Position numbers and translations under genes: made by a program. From the NCBI GenBank assembly GCA_020073665.1, contig JAIQEU010000013.1, positions 124,001 through 188,000 on the forward strand: a stretch of 64,000 bases of DNA. The letters are read 5' to 3'. The DNA is from Terriglobia bacterium (GTDB lineage Bacteria > Acidobacteriota > Terriglobia > Terriglobales > Acidobacteriaceae). Each line of letters opens with the position of its first letter. Position 1 is the first letter of the stretch. Under the pieces are notes generated by a model. That model was given only the letters and a program-made list of their open reading frames with translations, was not told the DNA's origin and made no database searches. Below, piece by piece: positions 56,457-64,000 of this stretch.

Positions 56457-57461
56457 TTACTTCCAGAAGGCGAGTTGGTCCCAGCAGCGATCGCCCGCCT
56501 GGTCAATATATTTCCACCAGGGCGTGAGGCAGAGCTCCACCGTACACAGGGTTCCTCCTGGGACATCCTGGGAGGTGGCGATGAGTACGTGCCGCCGGTA
56601 CTGGATGGTGCCGCCGGGGTAGAGGCTCTCCAGCGGGTGCGGATCACGTTGCCGGATCGCGCGAGCTCCGGATGGAAGCACGATCTTGCAGGTGACAGTT
56701 GATTGCAGGATCAGGCCGCGGGTTTGACGCTGGCTCTCAAGCGATTGCAGCAAAGCTTCGGACGGCGCATCCGCGGTGGGCTGACAATTACCCGGCAGGG
56801 GCGGAGGCAGTTCGCTGGTATCGAGAATGTCCCCCAAGCGAAAAGGCGCGCACGCCCAGGCGGGAGCGAAGATAAACAGGGCCAAAATCCCGGCCACCAG
56901 CAGGCCGGCAATCACCAGAGGAATGTTGATCCGAGGCCAATTCCTGACTCTGGTCTTCGGGGAGCTGACGCTGCCCACCGACTCCACTCGGTTCCCGCCA
57001 TTGACCTGGGCCCGGTAGAGCACCTGATCGAGCGACCGCAACACATCCTCTTCATCCTGCCCAGGAGAGAGGTCGGCCGCCGTTGCCAGGGCAACACTAA
57101 TCGTGACGGGAGTGCGCGTACCCGAAACTTCGATGGGCGATTGCGCGATGCCTGCTCTTAACTTTTCCGCGAGGGGAAGAATGCTGGCCGGCTTGCAACC
57201 AGGAGCAACCACGAGCAACTGCTCCGTGCTGTAGCGTCCGACGTGATCGTAAGGGCGCAGCAACGCGCTCAACCGCTTTGCCACCTCCCCTAATACCAAC
57301 TCGCCCTGGGCTTGCCCGTGCTCGCTAAGGATCGTGCGCGACTGGTCGATGCCTGCCAACATCACACCCAAGGGGCTGCCCTCGCGGGCGCTTCTCAACA
57401 GCTCACGACTAAGCAACTCTAAGATGGAGTCTCGGTTCCAGATGGCTGCTGGCCGGTTCAT
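56457..57461 (-). CDS. Degenerate GGDEF protein with C-terminal extracytoplasmic domain
   Basis: The 334-residue protein has an N-terminal GGDEF-like domain (about 1-160) whose signature is changed to STEQL (78-82), so cyclase activity should be lost. The inhibitory site is intact: RPYD at 69-72 (RxxD). Such proteins often serve as c-di-GMP receptors. A membrane helix (about 180-200) and a Cys-containing extracytoplasmic domain follow (ACAPFRLGD, TVTCKIVLPSGARAIRQ, GTLCTVELCLTPWWKY). ATG at 57461 is preferred to GTG at 57476. It may pass c-di-GMP information across the membrane. Confidence 0.82.
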   Translation of the reverse strand: MNRPAAIWNRDSILELLSRELLRSAREGSPLGVMLAGIDQSRTILSEHGQAQGELVLGEVAKRLSALLRPYDHVGRYSTEQLLVVAPGCKPASILPLAEKLRAGIAQSPIEVSGTRTPVTISVALATAADLSPGQDEEDVLRSLDQVLYRAQVNGGNRVESVGSVSSPKTRVRNWPRINIPLVIAGLLVAGILALFIFAPAWACAPFRLGDILDTSELPPPLPGNCQPTADAPSEALLQSLESQRQTRGLILQSTVTCKIVLPSGARAIRQRDPHPLESLYPGGTIQYRRHVLIATSQDVPGGTLCTVELCLTPWWKYIDQAGDRCWDQLAFWK

Positions 57462-57621
57462 ACGTCGCCTGTGCACATCCTATATACCCGAGCCCCCCAT
57501 CGCCCTGAAAGCCCCAAAGTGAATTCTCCTGCAAGCCTCTGAGCTGAGTTTCGGTAGGGTACACCGTGGGCGCACTTGATGATCAACCAGCGGCCGTAGT
57601 GATGGAGGGAGGGCGACGCGC

Positions 57622-59061
57622 TTACTGCGAAGCTTTCAACTGGGAGGCTTTCTTCATGGCCTCCTCAGCGGACGGCTGCTTTCCCTGAGCCCGGTAGGCG
57701 TCGGCCAGCGAGATTTCTATGTCGTAGCTGTCGCCGCTGCTTTCCTGTTCCTTCAGGTAGGATGCGATCGCGGCGTCGTACATCTTCATCTTCGCCTGGC
57801 AGACACCGGTGCGGTAGTACACGCCCTGCATCTGTGGATCCAGCCTGGCGGCAGTTTCGTATTCCCTGACTGCCTCGGGGCAGTTTTCCTGGGAGGCGGC
57901 GACCTCGGCAAGCCCGAAGTGTGCATCGGCATCGTTGGAGTTAAGCGAGAGTATCTCCGCAAAAGCATCTCGTGCCTGGGCCGATTGATGGCTTTCCAGG
58001 TACACAAATCCCAGTTCGTAGTAGGCGTCCTGGGCACTCGGATCCAGCTCGATCACCCGCTTGAGCTCGACCTCTGCCTTGGCGAACTGCTTGCTGAGGG
58101 AATAAGCGTGCCCGAGCTCGAAATGGGCAAACACATCGTCGGGACGCATCCGGATGGCAATCTGGAGTTCGGCGATGGCTTGATCGTTTTGGTTTTGCCG
58201 GAGAAACATGGCTCCCCGCTGGACATGGATCACCGGGCTGCGGGAATGCCGCAGCCAAGCCGTTCCCCCAAAAACCACCACCAGCACAGCCAGGACGACG
58301 GCGCCTCGGCGAACCAGATTGCCGCCATCGGGAGCCAGGCGCGCGATCAGAGCGCCGCAGATCAGTCCGGTAACCAACCCCCCAAGATGAGCGTAGTTGT
58401 CGGTGACGCCGGACATGGCTCCGAAGATCAGGTTGTACCCGACAAACATAACCACGCTGCGCAGCGTGCCTGTCACCACAGTGCGGGGAAGAGAGAATTC
58501 GCCCAGGTAAAACGACGCGATCAGCGCACCGGCCAGCCCGAAGATCGCTCCCGAAGCCCCCGCACTGACGCCGTTGGGATGCATGGTCACGCTGGCCAGG
58601 CTGCCCCCGACGCCAGAAATCAGGTACACGGCAGCGAACGTCCAGTGACCGTAAAGAGACTCACAGAGCGCGCCCAGGTCCCATAGGCACCACATGTTGA
58701 AAGCGATGTGAATGATGCCTATATGGAGGAAGGTGCAGGTCAACAGTCGCCACCATTCGCCCCCGGCGGTAAGCGGTCCCCAGTTGGCGCCCCAATCCAC
58801 CAGTTGCTGGGAAGTGGGTTCGGTGATCGAGACCCCCGCCAGCGCCATGCCCAAGAAGACGGCCACGTTGATACCGAAGAACGCCTGGGTCACCATCCGC
58901 GTGCTGGCGCTGCGCCGGACCCAGGGCGGTGCCATGAGGGGTTGATGGGCGTCCTCGGATTCATCGCCACGCTGGGCGGCCTGGTGGCGAACACACCACT
59001 GGCACAGCTTCCCGAACGAGAGCGGGGGAAGCTTACGGCCACATTGAACGCAATTTGCCAT
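57622..59061 (-). CDS. Rhomboid intramembrane serine protease with zinc ribbon and TPR domain
   Basis: The 479-residue protein combines an N-terminal zinc ribbon (Cys4, Cys7, Cys20, Cys23), six membrane helices with the rhomboid site GASGAIFG (Ser170) and NYAHLGG (His225), and a C-terminal tetratricopeptide part (about 280-479: HFELGHAYSLSKQFAKAEVELKRVIELDPSAQDAYYELG and two or three more). Rhomboids cut membrane segments of substrates; the TPRs probably bind partners. Motif WRLLTCTFLHIGIIHIAFNM is typical. Substrate is unknown. Confidence 0.93.
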   Translation of the reverse strand: MANCVQCGRKLPPLSFGKLCQWCVRHQAAQRGDESEDAHQPLMAPPWVRRSASTRMVTQAFFGINVAVFLGMALAGVSITEPTSQQLVDWGANWGPLTAGGEWWRLLTCTFLHIGIIHIAFNMWCLWDLGALCESLYGHWTFAAVYLISGVGGSLASVTMHPNGVSAGASGAIFGLAGALIASFYLGEFSLPRTVVTGTLRSVVMFVGYNLIFGAMSGVTDNYAHLGGLVTGLICGALIARLAPDGGNLVRRGAVVLAVLVVVFGGTAWLRHSRSPVIHVQRGAMFLRQNQNDQAIAELQIAIRMRPDDVFAHFELGHAYSLSKQFAKAEVELKRVIELDPSAQDAYYELGFVYLESHQSAQARDAFAEILSLNSNDADAHFGLAEVAASQENCPEAVREYETAARLDPQMQGVYYRTGVCQAKMKMYDAAIASYLKEQESSGDSYDIEISLADAYRAQGKQPSAEEAMKKASQLKASQ

Positions 59062-59167
59062 CGGGATACGTGAGAGATCGACTGCAACTAATAATAGATG
59101 GTAATCACCGCTTAGGCGCGTGTCGGGACGGCATATTCCGGCAGTTGGTTATAAAATAACGTGGCAC

Positions 59168-60898
59168 ATGAATCCTGCGAACCCACCAGCCGAGGCCGCC
59201 GTGAATGCATCCGCCGAACCTCGTCCGTCCAATTTCATACGCGACATCATCCTCGATGACCTGAAGACCAACAAATATGCTGGTCGGGTGCAGACGCGTT
59301 TCCCTCCCGAGCCCAACGGCTACCTGCACATCGGGCACGCCAAGGCCATCTGTCTCGACTTCGGATTGGCCGACGAGTTTGGCGGCAAGACCAACCTGCG
59401 TTTCGATGACACCAATCCCTCCAAGGAAGAAACCGAGTACGTCGACTCCATCATGGAGGATGTAAAGTGGCTCGGCTTTCACTGGGATGGCCTGTTCTAC
59501 GCCTCCGATTATTTCGACCAGCTGCACGAGTGGGCGGTGCAGCTCATCAAGGCCGGCAAGGCGTATGTGGACGACCTTTCCGCCGACGAGATTCGAAAAT
59601 ATCGCGGCACCCTGACCGAGCCCGGTAAGAACAGTCCGTATCGCGATCGCCCGGTGGACGAAAACCTGGACCTGTTCGCGCGCATGAAGGCCGGAGAATT
59701 CCCCGATGGCTCGCGGGTCCTGCGCGCCAAGATTGACATGGCCTCGCCCAACCTGAATATGCGCGACCCGGTGATGTACCGCATCCTGCATGCTTCGCAT
59801 CACCGCACCGGCGACAAGTGGTGCATCTACCCGATGTACGACTACGCCCACGGCCAGTCCGATTCACTCGAGAAAATCACGCACTCCATGTGTACGCTCG
59901 AGTTCGAAGATCACCGGCCGCTGTACAGCTGGTTCATCCAGCAGTTGGGAATTTTCCCGTCGCAGCAAATCGAGTTTGACCGCCTCAACCTGACCTACAC
60001 GCTGCTGAGCAAACGCAAGCTGCTGCAGTTGGTGCAGAACAAGCAGGTCAGCGGGTGGGACGATCCCCGCATGCCCACGATTTGCGGTATCCGGCGGCGC
60101 GGGTACACGCCGGAAGCTATCCGCAATTTCTGCGGGGCGATCGGGGTCTCGAAAACCAACGGCTCGATCGAGCTGGCCATGCTCGAACACTTCGTCCGCG
60201 AAGACCTGAACAGACACGCCCTGCGGGTGATGGCCGTGCTCCGGCCGCTGAAGGTAGTTATCGACAACTACCCCGAAAACCAGGTTGAAGAGATGGACGC
60301 GGTCAACAATCCCGAGGAGCCGGCCGCGGGTTCGCGCAAAGTGCCGTTCTCCCGCGTGCTGTACATCGAGCAGGACGATTTCCGCGAAGAGCCGCCCCCG
60401 AAATACTTCCGCCTCTCTCCGGGACGCGAAGTGCGGCTGCGCTACGCCTACTTCATCACCTGTACCAGCGTGGTGAAGAACGAGAAGGGTGAAGTGGTCG
60501 AGGTGCACTGCACCTACGATCCCGCAACCCGCGGTGGAAACACGCCTCCCGACGGGCGCAAAGTGAAGTCCACCATCCATTGGGTTTCAGCCGCGCACGC
60601 CATCGATGTCGAGGTGCGGCTCTACGACAACCTTTTCACTAAAGAAGACCCGGGCCAGACGGAAGAAGGAAAAGACTTCACCTCAAACCTGAACCCGAAC
60701 TCGCTCGAGGTGGTGAGTCACGCCAAGCTCGAGCCATCGCTCGCCGCCGCGCCAGCCGGCAGCCGCTACCAGTTTGAGCGCCTGGGATATTTCTGCGTCG
60801 ATCCGGGCTCAGCGCCAGGAAAGCCGGTGTTCAACCGCACGGTCGCGCTCAAGGACGCCTGGGCCAGGGTCGAGAAGAAACAAAGCGGAAAACCCTGA
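59168..60898 (+). CDS. glnS: Glutaminyl-tRNA synthetase
   Basis: GlnS charges tRNA-Gln with glutamine. The 576-residue class I enzyme has [17 protein letters not shown] (HIGH), [10 protein letters not shown] (KMSKS region), [14 protein letters not shown], and the C-terminal two-barrel anticodon domain with [12 protein letters not shown]. It differs from GltX by this domain. Bacterial glnS derives from eukaryotes by old transfer and is limited to some phyla, which is consistent with Acidobacteriota and Proteobacteria. ATG 59168 is preferred; the open frame reaches 59120. A TTATAAAAT stretch lies just upstream. Confidence 0.96.
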   Translation: MNPANPPAEAAVNASAEPRPSNFIRDIILDDLKTNKYAGRVQTRFPPEPNGYLHIGHAKAICLDFGLADEFGGKTNLRFDDTNPSKEETEYVDSIMEDVKWLGFHWDGLFYASDYFDQLHEWAVQLIKAGKAYVDDLSADEIRKYRGTLTEPGKNSPYRDRPVDENLDLFARMKAGEFPDGSRVLRAKIDMASPNLNMRDPVMYRILHASHHRTGDKWCIYPMYDYAHGQSDSLEKITHSMCTLEFEDHRPLYSWFIQQLGIFPSQQIEFDRLNLTYTLLSKRKLLQLVQNKQVSGWDDPRMPTICGIRRRGYTPEAIRNFCGAIGVSKTNGSIELAMLEHFVREDLNRHALRVMAVLRPLKVVIDNYPENQVEEMDAVNNPEEPAAGSRKVPFSRVLYIEQDDFREEPPPKYFRLSPGREVRLRYAYFITCTSVVKNEKGEVVEVHCTYDPATRGGNTPPDGRKVKSTIHWVSAAHAIDVEVRLYDNLFTKEDPGQTEEGKDFTSNLNPNSLEVVSHAKLEPSLAAAPAGSRYQFERLGYFCVDPGSAPGKPVFNRTVALKDAWARVEKKQSGKP

Positions 60899-60933
60899 GT
60901 GCCGGCAGCGCTGACACACGGTGCTCGATCCCC

Positions 60934-61476
60934 CTATCGGCTCTCCGGCGGCACAATTCCATTCATGCGCAGATACTCCACCATCTGCCCGTAGTGATTC
61001 GACGAATGCTCCAGCGCGTCGATCAACAACCAGAGCCGCGTGTAGCCCTTCAATCGAGTCGGCTGGTTCATGGTCTTTTCATCAATCGAGGCTGCGGCGC
61101 GATGCAGGCAAGCGAACGACCCCTCCAGGTATTCCATGATCTGTGCCTTTGTCTGCACGGAATCCGGCGCGGTCTCGTCGTGGGTTCCAGCCGGAGGCTG
61201 TTCATTGAGGATGCCCGCGCCCAGCTGATAATTGGCCGCCGCCAAGTGCTTGACCTGTTCCGCGAACGTCCGCACTCCCTTGAATTCACCACCGGTCGGG
61301 ACGAAAGAATACTTGTTTTCAGGCATAGCATCGGCTGCAGGCACCAACTGCTGCTCGGTCTTGGTGACCCAGACATCGAGCACCTGGGTGAGGTTATGCG
61401 GCCCGGCCTGAGTCAGCGCCGGGCTGCTGCAGGCCAAGAGAAAACAGAGTCCAAAGATCGCGTGGATAGCTCTCAT
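60934..61476 (-). CDS. Secreted DinB-like protein
   Basis: The 180-residue protein starts MRAIHAIFGLCFLLACSSPALTQ, a signal peptide. The mature part is a four-helix bundle of the DinB/YfiT type: LVPAADAMPENKYSFVPTGGEFKGVRTFAEQVKHLAAANYQLG with the conserved His, and LWLLIDALEHSSNHYGQMVEYLRMNGIVPPESR with the HxxxHxG-like metal site. DinB proteins bind metal and often act as thiol-dependent transferases; exported ones have unknown roles. ATG 61476 overlaps the stop of the upstream gene by 4 bases (61473-61476), so the two are coupled. Confidence 0.86.
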   Translation of the reverse strand: MRAIHAIFGLCFLLACSSPALTQAGPHNLTQVLDVWVTKTEQQLVPAADAMPENKYSFVPTGGEFKGVRTFAEQVKHLAAANYQLGAGILNEQPPAGTHDETAPDSVQTKAQIMEYLEGSFACLHRAAASIDEKTMNQPTRLKGYTRLWLLIDALEHSSNHYGQMVEYLRMNGIVPPESR

Positions 61477-61949
61477 TGCTGTTCCCCTGGTTCGACGGGT
61501 GTTTCTCCGGAATTCGGAAACCACTCCGGCCCGAACTCAGCCTGAATGAACTGTTTCACCCCGGTTTCGCCGGTGAGGCGCAGGAACGTCGGACCCTTCT
61601 CGCGGGTGAGTTGCAAACTGATGTCGAAGAACGGGCAACACAACCGTTCCGATCCGGCCCATTCGGCGGCGTCTTGAAAGCTGGCAGGGCCACTGCCCAG
61701 TTCAAATTCAAAACCATCGGGTAATTCCCGGGTGCGGCGGATCGAAGAACGCAGGAGTCGACCCAACTCTATTTTCCGACTTAGTTGATTAGGAGGGATG
61801 GCCGACCGGTCGCAGTAGAAGCGGCTTCCTGATGCCTTGCCACCCGGATTGTCCGGCGACCGGGCGATGACTCCGGTCCTCGGGAGTTGAGAAAACGCGA
61901 ATCCTGCCACCAGCAAAGCGGCGATGGCAATCAGAAAAGAGGTTCTCAT
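61473..61949 (-). CDS. Secreted protein with CCPF motif
   Basis: The 158-residue protein begins MRTSFLIAIAALLVAGFAFS, a signal peptide. The C-terminal half contains AEWAGSERLCCPFFDISLQLTREKGPTFLRLTGETGVKQFIQ, a small domain seen in many cytoplasmic proteins, in which adjacent Cys residues probably bind metal. Export of this domain is unusual. AGGAGAT lies 8 bases before ATG 61949. It is translationally coupled with the DinB-like gene downstream, so the two may share a role. Confidence 0.78.
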   Translation of the reverse strand: MRTSFLIAIAALLVAGFAFSQLPRTGVIARSPDNPGGKASGSRFYCDRSAIPPNQLSRKIELGRLLRSSIRRTRELPDGFEFELGSGPASFQDAAEWAGSERLCCPFFDISLQLTREKGPTFLRLTGETGVKQFIQAEFGPEWFPNSGETPVEPGEQQ

Positions 61950-62112
61950 GGGTTCATCTCCTGGCTGAGGCGGTTGCCTAGCACTCTAGCGACGGTACAA
62001 CTTCAAGTTGGCTTTAAGGCAAGTCCTTCATTTGTAAAATCTCGGAGACAATTCGGATCAGCGCGGTCTTCGTAAGCAGCCAGAATGTCGCAAGGAGTGA
62101 ATCCGGGGCGCC

Positions 62113-62634
62113 CTAATCCGTCAGCCCGCGTGTCCAGTTGGGGGACTTGGCGTTGAGATGCCCGTTCCAATGACTCAGCAGGCGTCCACTGTCCACATCG
62201 TGCAGTTCGTAGTGCGGCGCCATGTCTCCATGCACCGTATTGGTCGAGAAGGCAACTCGCTTGCCGCCATCCAGAAAGTGCCAGTCGGCAATCAACATTC
62301 CATCGCCCAAGTGATGGACGGGCTTGCCCGGCTGATACAGCAAGAGCTGCAAAGAGATGGGGTAGGAAGTACAGCAGTTAGGAAAATCGACTAGCCAGCC
62401 CGCCGTCTTCTTATCTTCAGAAGCTTTCGGCTGGCTGCAGGACACCTGGTCTTTCTCTTTGGGTTGGGCCCGATCGGTTCCGCCGTTCTCCACCACGTGC
62501 ACAATCCCGTGGGAATCGACGTAGACCTTTTCGACCAGCGCTGCTTTCGCTGGGGCGGCCGGTTCCTGGCCAGAAAGCGCCATAGACAGGGCGCATATCA
62601 AAGACAGCGCGGAAATGGAACGCACCCGGACCAT
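62113..62634 (-). CDS. Secreted hypothetical protein in the thiol-redox cluster
   Basis: The 173-residue protein starts MVRVRSISALSLICALSMALSG, a signal peptide. After a short acidic linker comes VEKVYVDSHGIVHVVEN, a strand pair, then a domain with three Cys (SCSQPKA and NCCTSY) and a C-terminal part DMAPHYELHDVDSGRLLSHWNG that looks like a WD-like strand set. I cannot name a family. It follows the DsbD-alpha-like gene by 4 bases, so it is the last gene of that operon and could be a substrate of its thiol redox pathway. Confidence 0.78.
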   Translation of the reverse strand: MVRVRSISALSLICALSMALSGQEPAAPAKAALVEKVYVDSHGIVHVVENGGTDRAQPKEKDQVSCSQPKASEDKKTAGWLVDFPNCCTSYPISLQLLLYQPGKPVHHLGDGMLIADWHFLDGGKRVAFSTNTVHGDMAPHYELHDVDSGRLLSHWNGHLNAKSPNWTRGLTD

Positions 62635-62638
62635 GCCG

Positions 62639-63187
62639 CTACCGGTGGGCGTGCGGGCTCTGCGGAGGATTCTTCTTGGGCGGCGGCGGGGCCTTCACGA
62701 TTTTCACTTCAAACTCCACCGGCAGTTGCTTGGGCGGGTAGCAGGCGGCATTGTCGCAAGCCTGGTATTTCAGCTGTCCCCGGAACATGTACTTGCTCGG
62801 CACCACGTTGTGCAGCGGCCGCACCAGCACGGACAGGGTAAATTCGCCGCTGTAGACGCTGAGCTTCTCGTCGGGCGCAAACGGGAAACTCGCATCCTCA
62901 CCCGGGGGATACGTTATTTTTCCGACAACGATGTCGGTAGGCGCATCCAGTTTCAGCGCGGTCGGAATCAGGTACTCGGCCTTCGGAGTGTTGGAGTTGA
63001 TGTGGAATCCGGAACCGATGCGGAAGTGCAGCTCCACCGTTCCTGGTTTGCCCTGGATGATGGTCGTAAGGGGCGCGGGCGACATGGTCACCGAAGGGAG
63101 TTTGCGCCCTGGCATGTTCTGGGCCACAGCGATCGTTGTCAGGAAGAAGGCTGCGACCAACGCTGAGACAAACGCAGTGCGATTCAT
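62639..63187 (-). CDS. Periplasmic DsbD N-terminal (alpha) domain-like protein
   Basis: The 182-residue protein has a signal peptide (MNRTAFVSALVAAFFLTTIAVAQ). The mature part follows the DsbD alpha-domain: GTVELHFRIGSGFHINSN, YPPGEDASFPFAPDEKLSVYSGEF, and the redox segment LKYQACDNAACYPPKQL with two Cys spaced C-x4-C. E. coli DsbD has C-x5-C. The end is Pro/Lys/His-rich. In DsbD this domain passes electrons from the membrane part to periplasmic thiol proteins. Here it is encoded apart from the membrane part, CcdA, two genes upstream. Confidence 0.86.
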   Translation of the reverse strand: MNRTAFVSALVAAFFLTTIAVAQNMPGRKLPSVTMSPAPLTTIIQGKPGTVELHFRIGSGFHINSNTPKAEYLIPTALKLDAPTDIVVGKITYPPGEDASFPFAPDEKLSVYSGEFTLSVLVRPLHNVVPSKYMFRGQLKYQACDNAACYPPKQLPVEFEVKIVKAPPPPKKNPPQSPHAHR

Positions 63188-63224
63188 GGTGTTCCCTGGC
63201 CGGGCTTCGCCCCGCCAAACCGCC

Positions 63225-63788
63225 TCACTTTTGAGCTTGTACCTGGCTTTCGGCCAGAGCCTTCTTGACATCGTCCTCAATCTCGCCCTTGCCCTTCAAG
63301 CCAAAGACCCGGTCCACAACCTTTCCGTTGCGATCGATGTAAAACGTGGTGGGAAGAAACTGCACCCCGCCGTACGCGTCCACCACCGCTTCTTTACCCA
63401 GCAGGATGGGATAGTTCACGCCCATATTGTGGGCAAACTCGCTGACCCCGTCTTTGCTGTCGCCCTCGTCCGCGGAGATGCCGACGATCTGCAGTCCTTC
63501 GGGTCCGTACTGCTTCTGCAATTCCACAAACCATGGCATCTCGATCTTGCAAGGCTCACACCAGGTCGCCCAGAAATTCAGCAGGACTGCTTTGCCACGA
63601 AAGTCCGAAAGGTGGACGCTCTTGCCGTCGAGGGACTGCAGCGTAAAGTCGGGTGCCGGCTTACCCTTCAGGTCTCCGACTGACGCCGCTGCTTGCCCGT
63701 CCGACTTGCGCGCCATGTGGAACCCGAAAACCAGCATCAGCGAGACCACCATGGCCACGACCATAAGGACAACCGGATCACGTTTCAC
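63225..63788 (-). CDS. TlpA/ResA-like thioredoxin-fold protein
   Basis: The 187-residue protein has an N-terminal membrane anchor (about 8-25), then a thioredoxin domain of the TlpA/ResA/DsbE type: GKPAPDFTLQSLDGKSVHLSDFRGKAVLLNFWATWCEPC, with the redox pair Cys77-Glu-Pro-Cys80, and the cis-Pro region FLPTTFYIDRNGKVVDRV. ResA reduces the haem-binding cysteines of apocytochrome c, receiving electrons from CcdA. The start is GTG at 63788, 9 bases after the ccdA stop, so the genes are cotranscribed. The exact target is inferred from ResA homology. Confidence 0.93.
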   Translation of the reverse strand: MKRDPVVLMVVAMVVSLMLVFGFHMARKSDGQAAASVGDLKGKPAPDFTLQSLDGKSVHLSDFRGKAVLLNFWATWCEPCKIEMPWFVELQKQYGPEGLQIVGISADEGDSKDGVSEFAHNMGVNYPILLGKEAVVDAYGGVQFLPTTFYIDRNGKVVDRVFGLKGKGEIEDDVKKALAESQVQAQK

Positions 63789-63797
63789 AAAAACCTC

Positions 63798-64000
63798 TCA
63801 CAGAGCGAATCGATTCAGAAACGACAAATAGCTTGAGATCAGGGTAAAGCGGCCCAACACCAGAAGAACTCCCAGAGCGATCAGCAAGGCCCCGCTCGCC
63901 ACTTCCAGGGCATGCATGTGAGAGCGGAAGCGGCTATAGAACTTCAGGAAGCGCTCAATGCCGAGCGAAGTCAACAGAAAAGGTACAGCCAGTCCCAGGG
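63798..64000 (-). CDS. ccdA: CcdA/DsbD-beta family membrane protein, C-terminal part
   Basis: The frame runs in from the edge of the window and stops at 63798-63800. The last 66 residues read LGLAVPFLLTSLGIERFL, then FYSRFRSHMHALEVASGALLIALGVLLVLGRFTLISSYLSFLNRFAL. The LGLAVPFLLT signature and two membrane helices match CcdA/DsbD-beta, which carry electrons from cytoplasmic thioredoxin across the membrane. The redox Cys pair lies outside the window. It heads the ccdA-resA-DsbD-alpha operon. Confidence 0.85.
   Translation of the reverse strand, partial: LGLAVPFLLTSLGIERFLKFYSRFRSHMHALEVASGALLIALGVLLVLGRFTLISSYLSFLNRFAL

Overview
The window looks like an origin-proximal piece of chromosome from a GC-rich, diderm, soil-type bacterium, most probably an Acidobacteriota member (Koribacter/Terriglobales-like). 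The reasons are the dnaA-dnaN, gyrB and gyrA genes lying close together, lpxC (lipid A, so an outer membrane), hpnH (hopanoids), outer-membrane and lipoprotein-type proteins, and several families I associate with that phylum (DUF4199-like tail, a GVPASVTS-repeat secreted protein, DUF4139, DUF4349). This assignment is by recognition, not by search. No rRNA, tRNA, CRISPR array, insertion sequence or prophage was seen.

Layout. 1-2085: end of a membrane-protein gene, a chimeric gene remnant and an epoxide hydrolase. 2086-5757: a long non-coding region with a DnaA-box promoter, dnaA, a candidate replication origin, then dnaN. 5885-8577: mscL, a secreted protein, and hpnH with a small partner. 8872-22572: gyrB and gyrA bracketing an ATP-grasp enzyme, DUF4349 and DUF4139 proteins, a CPBP protease, membrane proteins and a metallophosphoesterase. 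22836-27792: a metallopeptidase/ATP-grasp pair, a polyferredoxin facing a cyclase across a CRP/FNR-like palindrome, and a frameshifted TauE/SafE-type transporter. 28433-31118: rplU-rpmA-obg and a YqeY protein. 31341-34206: a class V aminotransferase next to serA. 34296-44292: barrel protein, secreted HExxH protein, M50 protease, rsmD, RidA, two related exported amidohydrolases flanking CBS and DoxX genes, and HU. 44502-57461: a Cys-rich protein, folK, a PilZ protein, lpxC, a short-chain dehydrogenase, a very large GAF-GGDEF-HD-GYP protein, gltX, an Asp-box protein and a degenerate GGDEF protein. 57622-64000: rhomboid-TPR protein, glnS, two small secreted proteins, and a thiol-redox operon (ccdA, resA-like, DsbD-alpha-like).

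The clearest unexplained structure is a dispersed set of short tandem tracts with a 7-base period. Word families differ (AGCTAGA, GAAACTG, CAGTCGT, GAAGTCC, GGTACTG), but the period is constant. Four tracts lie directly in front of start codons on the coding strand (gyrA, rpmA, folK, a dehydrogenase), one is inside the 3' end of obg, and two lie beside a shared TTCGCTCGG word. A second type has a 10-base period. Other points worth attention: GyrA carries Asn-Leu where E. coli has Asp82-Ser83 in the quinolone pocket; dnaA, gyrB and gyrA all appear to use extended -10 promoters; and two neighbouring c-di-GMP proteins have complementary defects, one with an intact GGDEF but altered inhibitory site, the other with an intact inhibitory site but a dead GGDEF.
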